Under the pieces are notes generated by a model, which saw only the letters and a program-made list of their open reading frames with translations, ran no database searches and was not told where the DNA came from. Positions 5,722-13,452 of a DNA stretch of 13,491 nucleotides are shown in pieces. Both the position numbers and the translations under genes were made by a program. Positions within the stretch are counted from its first letter, which is position 1, and the number at the start of each line of letters is the position of its first letter. This DNA comes from Atopostipes sp964624875 (GTDB lineage Bacteria; Bacillota; Bacilli; Lactobacillales; Carnobacteriaceae_A). The DNA is taken from the NCBI GenBank assembly GCA_964624875.1, contig CAZUZA010000038.1:1-13491 (forward strand). The letters run 5' to 3'.

Positions 5722-7110
5722 TTACTCATTTGCGACAGCCTCTGCATTCGCATCTGCTAAAAATTGAGGCATAAAGACTTCTTCTAACCATTTCACGTGA
5801 ACTTCCCCCGCTTGAACAGCCGGATCATTGATTAAGGCTTCTAACAAATCAACGTTTGTATTGATCCCGTCGACAACAACCTCATACAGGGCACGGTTCA
5901 TCAACGTAAAGGCAGCTTTCGCTGTCGGTTGATGCGTAACCACTTTTGCGACCATCGAATCGTAAAATGGTGGCAGTGTATAATCCGAATACAAAGCTGT
6001 TTCCACACGCAAGCCATTTCCACCATTTGGTAAAAACAAGCGTTTAATGTGCCCACTTGATGGTTGGAAGTTATGATAAGGATCCTCTGCGTTTAAACGA
6101 CTTTCAATCGCAAAGCCAGTGACTTCAATATCATCCTGTGTAAAAGCTAAAGGTTCCCCCATCGCAATTTGAATTTGTGCTTTTACGATATCCACACCTG
6201 TGACCATTTCAGAGACAGGGTGCTCTACTTGTAGACGTGTATTCATTTCCATAAAGTAGAAATTTTCTTCTTCATCCACTAGAAACTCAATCGTACCCGC
6301 ATTCGTATACCCAATAGCTTTCGCGGCTTGGACAGCCGCGTCACAAATTTTTTCACGCGTTGCAGCCGATAAGTTTAAAGCTGGTGCAAACTCAATAATC
6401 TTTTGATTATTTCGCTGGAGTGAACAATCACGTTCGCCTAAATGGACGACGTTCCCATGTTCATCCCCTAATAATTGCACTTCGATATGACGAGCAGGGT
6501 AAATCGTTCGTTCCATATAAAGATGCTTATTGCCGTAAATACTTTGCGTTTCGTTCTGTGCTTGGATAAACATCGGCTCTAAATCTGCAGCCGTCTGTGC
6601 CAAACGCATTCCTTTACCGCCACCACCATCGGCCGCTTTAATCATTAAAGGAAAGCCTATTTCATCAGCGATTGCGCGTGCTTGCTCAAGGTCTGCTACT
6701 AAATCTTTACCACCAGGAACAATCGGTACACCAGCATCACGCATCGTTGTACGTGCGTTTTGCTTGTTCCCCATGTCACGAATAATTTGGCTACTTGGCC
6801 CGATAAACTTAATGTTCATATCCTGACACAATGAAGCAAAATCACTACGCTCAGATAAAAAGCCGTAACCAGGATGAATGGCGTCGGCTCCAGTAACAAG
6901 CGCTGCACTTAAAATCGCTACTGGATTAGCATACGAATCTAATCCCTTCGCCGGTCCGATACATATAGCTTCATCGGCCAATTCTGTATGAAGTGCATGA
7001 CGATCTGGTTCACTAAATACAGCAACAGACGTGATTCCCAACTCTCTTAATGCGCGAATGATTCGAACCGCTATCTCCCCACGATTCGCTACTAGAACCT
7101 TATTAAACAT
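5722..7110 (-). CDS. accC: Biotin carboxylase subunit of acetyl-CoA carboxylase
   Basis: ATP-dependent carboxylation of biotin on AccB using bicarbonate. 462 residues, slightly longer than the E. coli enzyme. Order of domains: N-terminal Rossmann-like part (VANRGEIAVRIIRA at 7-20, HPGYGFLSE at 79-87), the ATP-grasp domain with lysine K158 and the glycine loop DGGGGKG at 161-167, and QRNNQKIIE at 232-240. The catalytic motif MEMNTRLQVEHPVSE is at 287-301, with R292 as the bicarbonate/biotin arginine. The QRNNQK version replaces QRRHQK of E. coli but is, as I recall, common in lactic acid bacteria. ATG at 7110 with AGGA upstream, 14 nt after fabZ. Confidence 0.98.
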   Translation of the reverse strand: MFNKVLVANRGEIAVRIIRALRELGITSVAVFSEPDRHALHTELADEAICIGPAKGLDSYANPVAILSAALVTGADAIHPGYGFLSERSDFASLCQDMNIKFIGPSSQIIRDMGNKQNARTTMRDAGVPIVPGGKDLVADLEQARAIADEIGFPLMIKAADGGGGKGMRLAQTAADLEPMFIQAQNETQSIYGNKHLYMERTIYPARHIEVQLLGDEHGNVVHLGERDCSLQRNNQKIIEFAPALNLSAATREKICDAAVQAAKAIGYTNAGTIEFLVDEEENFYFMEMNTRLQVEHPVSEMVTGVDIVKAQIQIAMGEPLAFTQDDIEVTGFAIESRLNAEDPYHNFQPSSGHIKRLFLPNGGNGLRVETALYSDYTLPPFYDSMVAKVVTHQPTAKAAFTLMNRALYEVVVDGINTNVDLLEALINDPAVQAGEVHVKWLEEVFMPQFLADANAEAVANE

Positions 7111-7124
7111 ACTATCCGTCCTAA

Positions 7125-7586
7125 CTATAATTGCTTTAAATCACTAATAATAAACGTCATCTTTGCTTCTGAAACAGCTTCACCATATTGGTTTGTAATC
7201 TTTCCTTGACCAATCCCCATGCGCGAACGTAACTTCACGATATCAACTGTAATGGTTAAAATATCGCCTGGCTCCACATTCTTACGGAATTTCACATTGT
7301 CTACCGCCGCTAGGAAAGCAATCTTCCCTTTAAAGTTCGGGCTCATTAATAACGGAATCGAACCAACCTGAGCCATTGTTTCAATCTGTAAAACACCTGG
7401 CATAATCGGGTTTCCTGGGAAATGACCTTGGAAATACGACTCATTCGCTGCTACGTTTTTCGTCGCAACAATACGCTCTTCTAAATCCAACTCATCCACA
7501 CGGTCCACAAAAAACATTGGGAAACGATTCGGGATAACTTCCATAACTTCTTTTGCCGTCATAACGGGTCTTTTTACTTCTGACAT
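7125..7586 (-). CDS. fabZ: 3-hydroxyacyl-ACP dehydratase, FabZ (FabN-like features)
   Basis: Dehydrates 3-hydroxyacyl-ACP to trans-2-enoyl-ACP. 153 residues, hotdog fold. The catalytic pair is H55 in YFQGHFPGNPIMPGV and E69 in LQIETMAQ. The start ATG at 7586 has AGGAGG 6 nt upstream. Position between accB and accC is where fabZ is found in streptococcal and enterococcal operons. The N-terminal motif reads IPNRFPMFFVDRV, where classic FabZ has LPHRYPFLLVDRV. IPNR together with ATKNV and GNPxMPGV reminds me of enterococcal FabN, the dehydratase/isomerase that starts unsaturated fatty acid synthesis. Function as FabZ is the safe call; extra isomerase activity cannot be judged by eye. Confidence 0.93.
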   Translation of the reverse strand: MSEVKRPVMTAKEVMEVIPNRFPMFFVDRVDELDLEERIVATKNVAANESYFQGHFPGNPIMPGVLQIETMAQVGSIPLLMSPNFKGKIAFLAAVDNVKFRKNVEPGDILTITVDIVKLRSRMGIGQGKITNQYGEAVSEAKMTFIISDLKQL

Positions 7587-7605
7587 AATGTCCTCCTAAA
7601 ATTCC

Positions 7606-8061
7606 TTATTCTTCAATTCGCATAATCGGCTGATTAAATTCTACAACTTGTTCGTTTTCAACTAAAATCTCAGTCACTACACCTGAACAAGGCGCTTGAA
7701 TTTCATTCATAAGCTTCATCGCTTCAACAATACAAACTACTTGGCCCTTCTCGACACGATCGCCCACTTGAACAAACGGGTCTTGATCCGGTTGAGGTTG
7801 CAAGTAAACCACACCAACCATCGGCGATTCAACAGCCGTACCGATTGCCTCAGCTACCGTCTCTTCGACATCAGTAACTGGTGCCGCCGCAACAACAGGT
7901 TCACTAACAGGTGCAACCACGTTCGCTTTCTCAACAGGCGCTGAAAAATCAGGAACCTCTTTTGAAATGACGACGTGATGCGACTCTGTTTTGTAGTCCA
8001 CATAAGCCAAGCTTGATTTATCTACATAATCAAGCAATGCCATTAAATTTTCATTATTCAT
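7606..8061 (-). CDS. accB: Biotin carboxyl carrier protein of acetyl-CoA carboxylase
   Basis: Carries biotin between AccC and the AccAD carboxyltransferase. 151 residues. An N-terminal segment (NLMALLDYVDKSSLAYVDYK) is followed by a Val/Ala/Pro/Glu-rich flexible linker at about 40-77. The biotinyl domain begins at VESPMVGVVY and has the biotinylation motif EAMKLMNEI with K116. The ATG at 8061 lies 2 nt after the fabF stop, and the ribosome binding site (AGGTGAG) is within the last codons of fabF. The C-terminal end is VEFNQPIMRIEE, the usual closing strand. Confidence 0.97.
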   Translation of the reverse strand: MNNENLMALLDYVDKSSLAYVDYKTESHHVVISKEVPDFSAPVEKANVVAPVSEPVVAAAPVTDVEETVAEAIGTAVESPMVGVVYLQPQPDQDPFVQVGDRVEKGQVVCIVEAMKLMNEIQAPCSGVVTEILVENEQVVEFNQPIMRIEE

Positions 8062-8063
8062 AC

Positions 8064-9299
8064 TTACTCACCTGTCCATCGTTTGAATGCTAAGACGGCG
8101 TTGTGGCCACCGAAGCCTAACGAATTTGATAGTGCATAGGTCGCTTCTTGTTCTAGTCCTGCACCTTGAATATAGTTCAAGTCACATGCTTCATCTGGGT
8201 TTTCTAAACCAAGCGTGCCTGGTAAGAAACCTTCTTGAAGAGCTTTCACAATCGCGATTGCTTCTACTCCACCAGCTGCTCCTAATAAATGACCAAAGTG
8301 GCCTTTCGAACTTGAGATGGGTACCTTATACGCATACTCACCTAAGGCATATTTAATAGATGCTGTTTCTGCAGAATCGTTTGTTGGTGTACTCGTTCCG
8401 TGTGCATTGATGTAGTCTACATCTTCCACACCGATACCAGCCATCTCAACAGCTGTCAGAATCGCTTTACCTGCTCCACTTCCATCTGGACGAGGTGCTG
8501 TCATATGGTAAGCATCACTATTTGAACCATAACCAACCACTTCTGCTAAAATATTTGCACCTCGAGCTTGTGCTGATTCTAAAGATTCTAAGAAGACAAC
8601 TCCTGCTCCTTCACCCATAACAAAACCATCACGGTCTTTATCAAATGGACGTGAAGCTGTTTTCGGGTCATCATTTGTCGACAATGCCGTTAAAACGTCA
8701 AAGCCAGCAATTCCGATTTCATTAATTGTCGCTTCTGCTCCACCTGCGAAACAAGCATCTAATTCGCCATGTTGGATTTTTAAGAACGCTTCACCAATCG
8801 CATTTGTCGCACTTGCACAAGCTGTAACGATATCTAAACTCGTTCCTCTTGAGCCGACTTTCATTGAAATGTTTGCCGCACCCATGTTTCCGATTGTATA
8901 CGGAACAAATAAAGGCGAAACACGTTTCGGTCCTTTATCAATCATTTTCTCAATACCTTTTTGAATCTCAATTAAGCCACCAATACCCGAGCTCACTAAA
9001 ACCCCTACACGGTCAGCGTTTGCTTCAATGTCATAACCACTATCTTTTAGGGCTTCTACACTTGCAGCAACTCCAAATTGAGAATAACGATCCATACGCG
9101 AATACTCTTTACGTCCCATTGTATCTTTCGGGTTAAAATCTTTTACTTCTGCTGCAACAGAAGCGTTCATTTCTGATGCATCGAAACTTTCAATTTTACC
9201 GATTCCTGATCGACCAGCTTTCATACTCTCCCAGAAAGTGGCCACATCATTTCCAATCGGAGAAATGGTTCCGAGACCTGTTATAACTACTCTTTGCAT
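8064..9299 (-). CDS. fabF: 3-oxoacyl-ACP synthase II (elongating condensing enzyme)
   Basis: Condenses malonyl-ACP with acyl-ACP, extending the chain by two carbons. 411 residues, close to the E. coli length. The Cys-His-His triad is C161 (VTACASATNA), H300 (NAHGTSTPTND) and H337 (GHLLGAAG). K332, just before, is the conserved lysine. The loop reads SSKGHFGHLLG, where many FabF proteins have STKSMTGHLLG. I chose the ATG at 9299 (MQRVVITGLG) because GAGGAGG lies 5-6 nt upstream. An in-frame ATG at 9323 has no such site and would add eight unusual residues. It lies 31 nt after fabG. Confidence 0.97.
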   Translation of the reverse strand: MQRVVITGLGTISPIGNDVATFWESMKAGRSGIGKIESFDASEMNASVAAEVKDFNPKDTMGRKEYSRMDRYSQFGVAASVEALKDSGYDIEANADRVGVLVSSGIGGLIEIQKGIEKMIDKGPKRVSPLFVPYTIGNMGAANISMKVGSRGTSLDIVTACASATNAIGEAFLKIQHGELDACFAGGAEATINEIGIAGFDVLTALSTNDDPKTASRPFDKDRDGFVMGEGAGVVFLESLESAQARGANILAEVVGYGSNSDAYHMTAPRPDGSGAGKAILTAVEMAGIGVEDVDYINAHGTSTPTNDSAETASIKYALGEYAYKVPISSSKGHFGHLLGAAGGVEAIAIVKALQEGFLPGTLGLENPDEACDLNYIQGAGLEQEATYALSNSLGFGGHNAVLAFKRWTGE

Positions 9300-9330
9300 T
9301 TTATCCTCCTCGATGTGTATCACATCTGAA

Positions 9331-10053
9331 TTACATATTTAAGCCACCATTGACTTCGATAACTTGTCCTGTAATGTATTTATTGTTGATTAAGAATTCA
9401 ACTGTTTGTGCAACTTCTTTTGTTTGACCAAAACGTTTTAATGGAATTTGATCATACATGGCTTTTTTCACTTTATCGCTTAAAGCATCGGTCATATCGG
9501 TTTCGATATAACCTGGAGCAATCGCATTGACTGTAATGTGCCGGCTTCCTAACTCACGCGCTAAGGCTTTTGTTAGACCGATCACACCTGCTTTACTTGC
9601 GGCATAGTTTACTTGACCTGCATTCCCCATTACGCCAACGACACTCGACATATTAATGATCGTACCACTACGTTGTTTTAACATATACTTTGTGACATGA
9701 CGGCACATATTAAATGTCCCTTTAAGGTTCGTATCAACGACGTCATCATAGTCTTCTTCTTTCATACGCATAACCAAGCCATCACGTGTGATGCCGGCAT
9801 TGTTTACTAAGACATCAATGCGTCCAAATTTTTCAATGACTTCATCAATAATCGCTTTTGCGCCATCAAAGTCTGATACGCTTCCCGGAACTTGAGCGAC
9901 GGGTACGGGTGCATCCGCGAAGGTTGCTAAAACATCGTCCCCAATTTGGCTACGTCCGTTTAAAACAACTTGATACCCTTTTTGTGCTAGGTCTTTGGCA
10001 ATTTCTAAACCGATTCCGCGGGAACTACCTGTAATTAATGCTACTTCTGTCAA
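9331..10053 (-). CDS. fabG: 3-oxoacyl-ACP reductase
   Basis: NADPH-dependent reduction of 3-oxoacyl-ACP, the first reduction of each cycle. 240 residues, short-chain dehydrogenase fold: TGSSRGIG at 8-15 (cofactor loop), VNNAG at 83-87, catalytic S137 (INMSSVVG), Y150 and K154 (YAASK), and PGYIETDM. The start codon is TTG at 10053 with a perfect AGGAGG 7 nt upstream, encoded by the last codons and stop of fabD (Gly-Gly-stop). No in-frame ATG fits. Only 3 nt separate the two genes, so translation of fabG is probably coupled to fabD. Confidence 0.97.
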   Translation of the reverse strand: MTEVALITGSSRGIGLEIAKDLAQKGYQVVLNGRSQIGDDVLATFADAPVPVAQVPGSVSDFDGAKAIIDEVIEKFGRIDVLVNNAGITRDGLVMRMKEEDYDDVVDTNLKGTFNMCRHVTKYMLKQRSGTIINMSSVVGVMGNAGQVNYAASKAGVIGLTKALARELGSRHITVNAIAPGYIETDMTDALSDKVKKAMYDQIPLKRFGQTKEVAQTVEFLINNKYITGQVIEVNGGLNM

Positions 10054-10056
10054 TGG

Positions 10057-10998
10057 TTAACCTCCTATAAAGTCTTCCAATTTATCTAGATCTTCTACTT
10101 TGTCAATGACCAGTGTTGCTGGTGCATTGGGTTCACGTTTTAATAAATTCGCTAGTGTTTTCCCTGGACCAATTTGAATCAGCTTCTCTACCCCATGATC
10201 GACTAAATAATCGATTGTTTCCCGCCAACGAACGGACTCAACTAAGTGTTTGGTTAAGTCTTCTTTGACTGTTTCTGGTGTATGAGGCTCTACGGTCGTA
10301 TTACTGATAACTGGAACATTTCCTTCATGGAAAGTTATGTCATCCAATACTTGCGCAAAGGGTTCAGCGACAGGGGCCATATATGGCGTATGGAATGGGC
10401 CTTCTACTTTCAGAGGCATCATTCGTTTGTACCCTCTATCTTTTGCAAGGGCTTTGAATTCGGCAATCGAATCCGTCGAACCTGCAATAATAATTTGTGT
10501 AGACGAATTTAAATTCGCGACAAAAAGTTTTTCTGCGCCATCGTTTACTTCTGCGATCAACTCTCTTACTTCATGTAACGGAACATTCATAACAGCTTCC
10601 ATCGCGATATCTTGCTCTTCACGTAATGCAGCACAATGCTGAGTCATTAACTGACCACGTTGTTTAATGAGCTGCATCCCTTCTTCAAAACTTAGCATTT
10701 CACCAGCAATTAAAGAGGTGTATTCACCTAAACTTAAGCCAGCCATATATGACATGACTGGCAGCTTTGTTTTGATACTGTTGTAAATCGCTAGGCTTGT
10801 AGCCGTGATTGCGACTTGAGCGTATTGAGTTTGTTGGAATGGAGTCATATCGTCGGATAGCCACTCTGAAATGGGATAGCCGGTAATGGCTTCTGCTTTT
10901 TCGAATGTTTGTTGTGCTTCTGGATAGGCGGCTTTAAAATCGAGTCCCATCTGGGCGTAATGCGCGCCTTGGCCGTTGAAAATTACTGCTACTGACAT
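10057..10998 (-). CDS. fabD: Malonyl-CoA:ACP transacylase
   Basis: Moves malonyl from CoA to ACP, supplying the extender unit. 313 residues. Catalytic S89 lies in GLSLGEY, with R114 (LIKQRGQLM) and H203 (GPFHTPYM) completing the site; QIGPGKTL lies near the C terminus. The N-terminal motif is FNGQGAH, where most FabD proteins have FPGQGSQ or similar. The glutamine that helps form the oxyanion hole is kept. ATG at 10998 with GAGGGAG upstream, 12 nt after the fabK stop. Confidence 0.97.
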   Translation of the reverse strand: MSVAVIFNGQGAHYAQMGLDFKAAYPEAQQTFEKAEAITGYPISEWLSDDMTPFQQTQYAQVAITATSLAIYNSIKTKLPVMSYMAGLSLGEYTSLIAGEMLSFEEGMQLIKQRGQLMTQHCAALREEQDIAMEAVMNVPLHEVRELIAEVNDGAEKLFVANLNSSTQIIIAGSTDSIAEFKALAKDRGYKRMMPLKVEGPFHTPYMAPVAEPFAQVLDDITFHEGNVPVISNTTVEPHTPETVKEDLTKHLVESVRWRETIDYLVDHGVEKLIQIGPGKTLANLLKREPNAPATLVIDKVEDLDKLEDFIGG

Positions 10999-11010
10999 AT
11001 TTCTCCCTCT

Positions 11011-11970
11011 TTACTTAAAGTATGATTGATGTTGTTCGTAAACTTGCTTGGCTTCGTTTACATAATCTAAAATAATTTCTTCTACGCTTTGTTCTTTGTT
11101 GACTAAGCCAGCTACTTGTCCAGCCATCATTGATCCACTTTTCGTGTCCCCTTCAACGACTGCTCGGAACAGTGCACCTGCACCTAAGCGTTCGAGTTCT
11201 GCGAAGTCGGGTTTTTCATCACTGGTGATAGACTTTTGTACGGCTAAGTACTCTTTTGTTAATTGGTTGCGTAAGACGCGTACGGGATGTCCTGTGATTT
11301 CTCCGGTTACGACGGTTGAAAGATCGTTTGCCTTCAGGATGGATTTTTTGAAATTGTCATGTGCGTTAGATTCGGTCGCCACTACGAATCGTGTTCCGAC
11401 TTGAATCCCTGCTGCTCCTAGCATAATTGCTGCTGCTAATGAGCGTCCATCACCAAAACCGCCGGCACCAATAACGGGAATCGTCACGGCATCGATAACT
11501 TGAGGTAAAAGCGCTAATGTTGTTAAGCGTCCGATATGCCCTCCAGCTTCCATGCCTTCTGCGATAATTGCATCTGCACCGATTCGTTCCATTCGTTTAG
11601 CTACAGCGACTGATGCCACGACTGGAATAACTTTGATGTCTGCTGCTTTGAAGCGTTCCATGTACTTACTTGGATTACCTGCACCTGTGGTAATTATTTT
11701 AACGCCTGATTCTTCAATTAAATAATCGACAACAGCATCAACGTGCTGACTTAAAAACATGGCATTTACCGCAAAGGGTTTGTCTGTTTTTGTCTTCATT
11801 AATTCAACTTTTTCACGGACAACATCCACTGGATCGTGTCCTGTACCAATGACCCCTAAACCTCCGGCATTTGAAACGGCACTTGCTAAATCTGAATCAG
11901 CGACCCATGCCATTGCCCCTTGAATAATTGGGTATTTAATATTTAATAATTCTGTAATCGACGTTTTCAT
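11011..11970 (-). CDS. fabK: Enoyl-ACP reductase FabK (FMN-dependent)
   Basis: Reduces trans-2-enoyl-ACP, the last step of each elongation cycle, with FMN and NAD(P)H. 319 residues, TIM-barrel of the nitronate monooxygenase/FabK group: IIQGAMAWVAD near the N terminus, TTGAGNPSKYMERF at 94-107, AEGMEAGGHIG at 137-147 with H145 aligning to the catalytic histidine of pneumococcal FabK, and GTRFVVATESNAH. It is not the short-chain dehydrogenase FabI, which implies intrinsic tolerance of triclosan at this step if no FabI is present. I chose ATG 11970 (MKTSITELL, the family's usual beginning) with AAAGGA 8 nt upstream. The in-frame ATG at 11988 lacks a ribosome binding site. Confidence 0.96.
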   Translation of the reverse strand: MKTSITELLNIKYPIIQGAMAWVADSDLASAVSNAGGLGVIGTGHDPVDVVREKVELMKTKTDKPFAVNAMFLSQHVDAVVDYLIEESGVKIITTGAGNPSKYMERFKAADIKVIPVVASVAVAKRMERIGADAIIAEGMEAGGHIGRLTTLALLPQVIDAVTIPVIGAGGFGDGRSLAAAIMLGAAGIQVGTRFVVATESNAHDNFKKSILKANDLSTVVTGEITGHPVRVLRNQLTKEYLAVQKSITSDEKPDFAELERLGAGALFRAVVEGDTKSGSMMAGQVAGLVNKEQSVEEIILDYVNEAKQVYEQHQSYFK

Positions 11971-12009
11971 ACCAACATTCCTTTTCATCCGTTTTTCCCG
12001 TAATGTAAA

Positions 12010-12234
12010 TTAGTTATTTTGTGCCTTTTCGATATGAGCAACTAATTGATCAACCGTCTGAACGTTTTCGTCTGTTTCAATAACGATGTCTAACTCATCT
12101 TCGATTTCACTTAATACTTGGAAAATATCTAAACTGTCTGCGTCTAAATCTTGCATGAAGTTTGTGTCCCCTGTAATTTTTGCTGCGTCCACGTCTAATT
12201 GTTCTGCGATAATTTCGATAACTGTTTCTTTCAT
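12010..12234 (-). CDS. acpP: Acyl carrier protein
   Basis: Carries the growing acyl chain on a phosphopantetheine arm. 74 residues, acidic, four-helix pattern. The attachment site is S34 in the DSL motif (LDADSLDIFQ). After DSL the sequence is DIFQVLSEIEDEL, where many ACPs have D-x-V-E-L; the acidic helix II is otherwise kept. ATG at 12234 with AAAGGAG 9 nt upstream. Its place between fabH and fabK is the usual one in Lactobacillales operons. Confidence 0.97.
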   Translation of the reverse strand: MKETVIEIIAEQLDVDAAKITGDTNFMQDLDADSLDIFQVLSEIEDELDIVIETDENVQTVDQLVAHIEKAQNN

Positions 12235-12266
12235 TTTATATTTCTCCTTTTAATGTCTATTTTTTT

Positions 12267-13211
12267 TTATAGTTTTAAACTAATTTGACCCCATGACAAA
12301 CCTGCACCATAGCCGACAAACACGACTTTTTGCTGTTGTTCGAGTGGAATACTTCCATCCTTAACCAATTGGTCCAGCAAGATGGGTATGCTCCCAGCCG
12401 AGGTATTGGCCACCTTGTCCATGTTTGATGGGATTTTACTTAAATCAACCTTTAACTTCTTTCCGATAATTTCAATAAAGCGGTAATTCGCTTGATGACT
12501 AATGAGATAGTCAAATGTGCCGACATGCTTTTTGATGAAATTCGATAAAGATGGAATCACCTTACGTAAGACAAAGTTGAAAACAGCGCGACCTTCCATG
12601 GTCATTAATCCTGCTGTCTCTTTTGTCGCTACACAAATGGAGTCGACTTCATCCGGAATGCTAACCAGTTCACTTTCATAGTCTGGCAATCCTTGACCGT
12701 CATGCTCAATCAATAAAGCACCGGCGCCATCCCCAAACAAAATCGATGTGCCACGATCTTCAAAATCTAAAATCGCACTCATCTTTTCTGCACCAATCAC
12801 TAACGTATAACCTGATTCTTTTTGGGCACTCAGTTTTTCTGCGATTTCTAATGCCATCACAAAACCTGAACATGCACCACTAATATCAAAAGACCAAGCT
12901 TCTTCAATGCCTAGTGCACGTTGAACTTGACTTGCAACAGAAGGTGTCGGCAATCTCGAAGACATCGTTGCCACAATAATCAATTGAATGTCATTTACGA
13001 CTTCTTCATCCAAACTCGCCAGTAAATTTTGTGCTGACTTCACAGCCAGATCGCTTACTGACTCTTCTTCTGACGCGTAATACCGCTGGTGAATGCCCGT
13101 GCGCTGTGTAATCCAATCATCACTCGAATCAATCCCAGTTTTTTCAATTAGCTCTGTGTTCGTAACAACCTTCTCAGGCAAATACGAACCTGTAGCAATT
13201 ATTCTACTCAT
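12267..13211 (-). CDS. fabH: 3-oxoacyl-ACP synthase III (initiating condensing enzyme)
   Basis: Condenses acetyl- or other short acyl-CoA with malonyl-ACP to start each chain. 314 residues, thiolase fold. The catalytic triad C114 (DISGACSGF), H239 (ISHQANYR) and N269 (NTSAGSIP) is complete. I chose the ATG at 13211 because the protein then begins MSRIIATGSYLPEKVVTN, as the family does, with AAGGAAG 6 nt upstream. The in-frame ATG at 13247 would add 12 mostly Lys/Arg/Met residues and has no ribosome binding site. First gene of the operon, behind a structured leader of about 140 nt. Confidence 0.96.
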   Translation of the reverse strand: MSRIIATGSYLPEKVVTNTELIEKTGIDSSDDWITQRTGIHQRYYASEEESVSDLAVKSAQNLLASLDEEVVNDIQLIIVATMSSRLPTPSVASQVQRALGIEEAWSFDISGACSGFVMALEIAEKLSAQKESGYTLVIGAEKMSAILDFEDRGTSILFGDGAGALLIEHDGQGLPDYESELVSIPDEVDSICVATKETAGLMTMEGRAVFNFVLRKVIPSLSNFIKKHVGTFDYLISHQANYRFIEIIGKKLKVDLSKIPSNMDKVANTSAGSIPILLDQLVKDGSIPLEQQQKVVFVGYGAGLSWGQISLKL

Positions 13212-13255
13212 CCGATTCTTCCTTTTTTTCATATTCATCGTAACCATGTTTGCTT

Positions 13256-13347
13256 ATTGAATGGATGCTTCTTTTGGATTTCACTTTGGTTTCGGTTTTA
13301 GTTCACGTTCGCCAAAATAAACAAATCCTAAAAAACGTTCATTCAAT
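13256..13347 (-). promoter_or_regulatory. Structured 5' leader of the fab operon
   Basis: From the predicted transcription start the leader can form three nested helices on the minus strand. ATTGAATG (13340-13347) pairs with CATTCAAT (13256-13263). GGATTT (13323-13328) pairs with AAATCC (13276-13281). TTTGG (13312-13316) pairs with CCAAA (13285-13289). Together they form one long imperfect hairpin between the 5' end and the fabH ribosome binding site. No T-run follows, so it is not a terminator. Role unknown; it may be a stability or regulatory element, or chance. Confidence 0.35.
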
Positions 13348-13354
13348 GCCCTTG

Positions 13355-13383
13355 ATTCTAGACCATGATTTTTTAAAAGTCAA
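13355..13383 (-). promoter_or_regulatory. Predicted sigma-A promoter of the fatty acid synthesis operon
   Basis: Minus strand: -35 TTGACT (13378-13383), 17-bp spacer, -10 TAGAAT (13355-13360), each matching five of six consensus bases. The start would be near 13348. The 5' flank is A/T-rich. No clear FabT or FapR palindrome overlaps it. A 7-bp direct repeat (GTTCATT on the plus strand, 13337-13343 and 13399-13405) flanks the promoter. Confidence 0.72.
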
Positions 13384-13427
13384 CAAAATTCAAAATATGT
13401 TCATTTTTTTAGACTATTCCGTTGAGT

Positions 13428-13452
13428 AAAAGCCTTTATGCTATTGGCTTTT
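13428..13452 (-). terminator. Possible terminator of a gene upstream of fabH
   Basis: AAAAGCC (13428-13434) pairs with GGCTTTT (13446-13452) around an 11-nt loop, and the minus-strand 3' arm ends in TTTT. On the minus strand two reading frames entering from the right edge stop just before it (TGA at 13471-13473, TAA at 13460-13462). A gene may therefore end here, but its coding part is outside the window. Stem short and T-run modest. Confidence 0.4.

Noticed and set aside
8849..9136. Plus-strand frame of 95 codons opposite fabF
   Set aside because: Antisense to conserved fabF residues, no ribosome binding site, Leu/His/Gln-rich product typical of antisense translation.
10337..10642. Plus-strand frame of 101 codons opposite fabD
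   Set aside because: Antisense to the conserved FabD active-site region; no signal or domain.
11096..11404. Plus-strand frame of 102 codons opposite fabK
   Set aside because: Antisense shadow of a conserved gene; no independent start signals.
11011..11970. 2-nitropropane dioxygenase / nitronate monooxygenase as the function of the FabK gene
   Set aside because: Same superfamily, but the motif AEGMEAGGHIG, the MKTxITELL beginning and the place inside the fab operon favour FabK.
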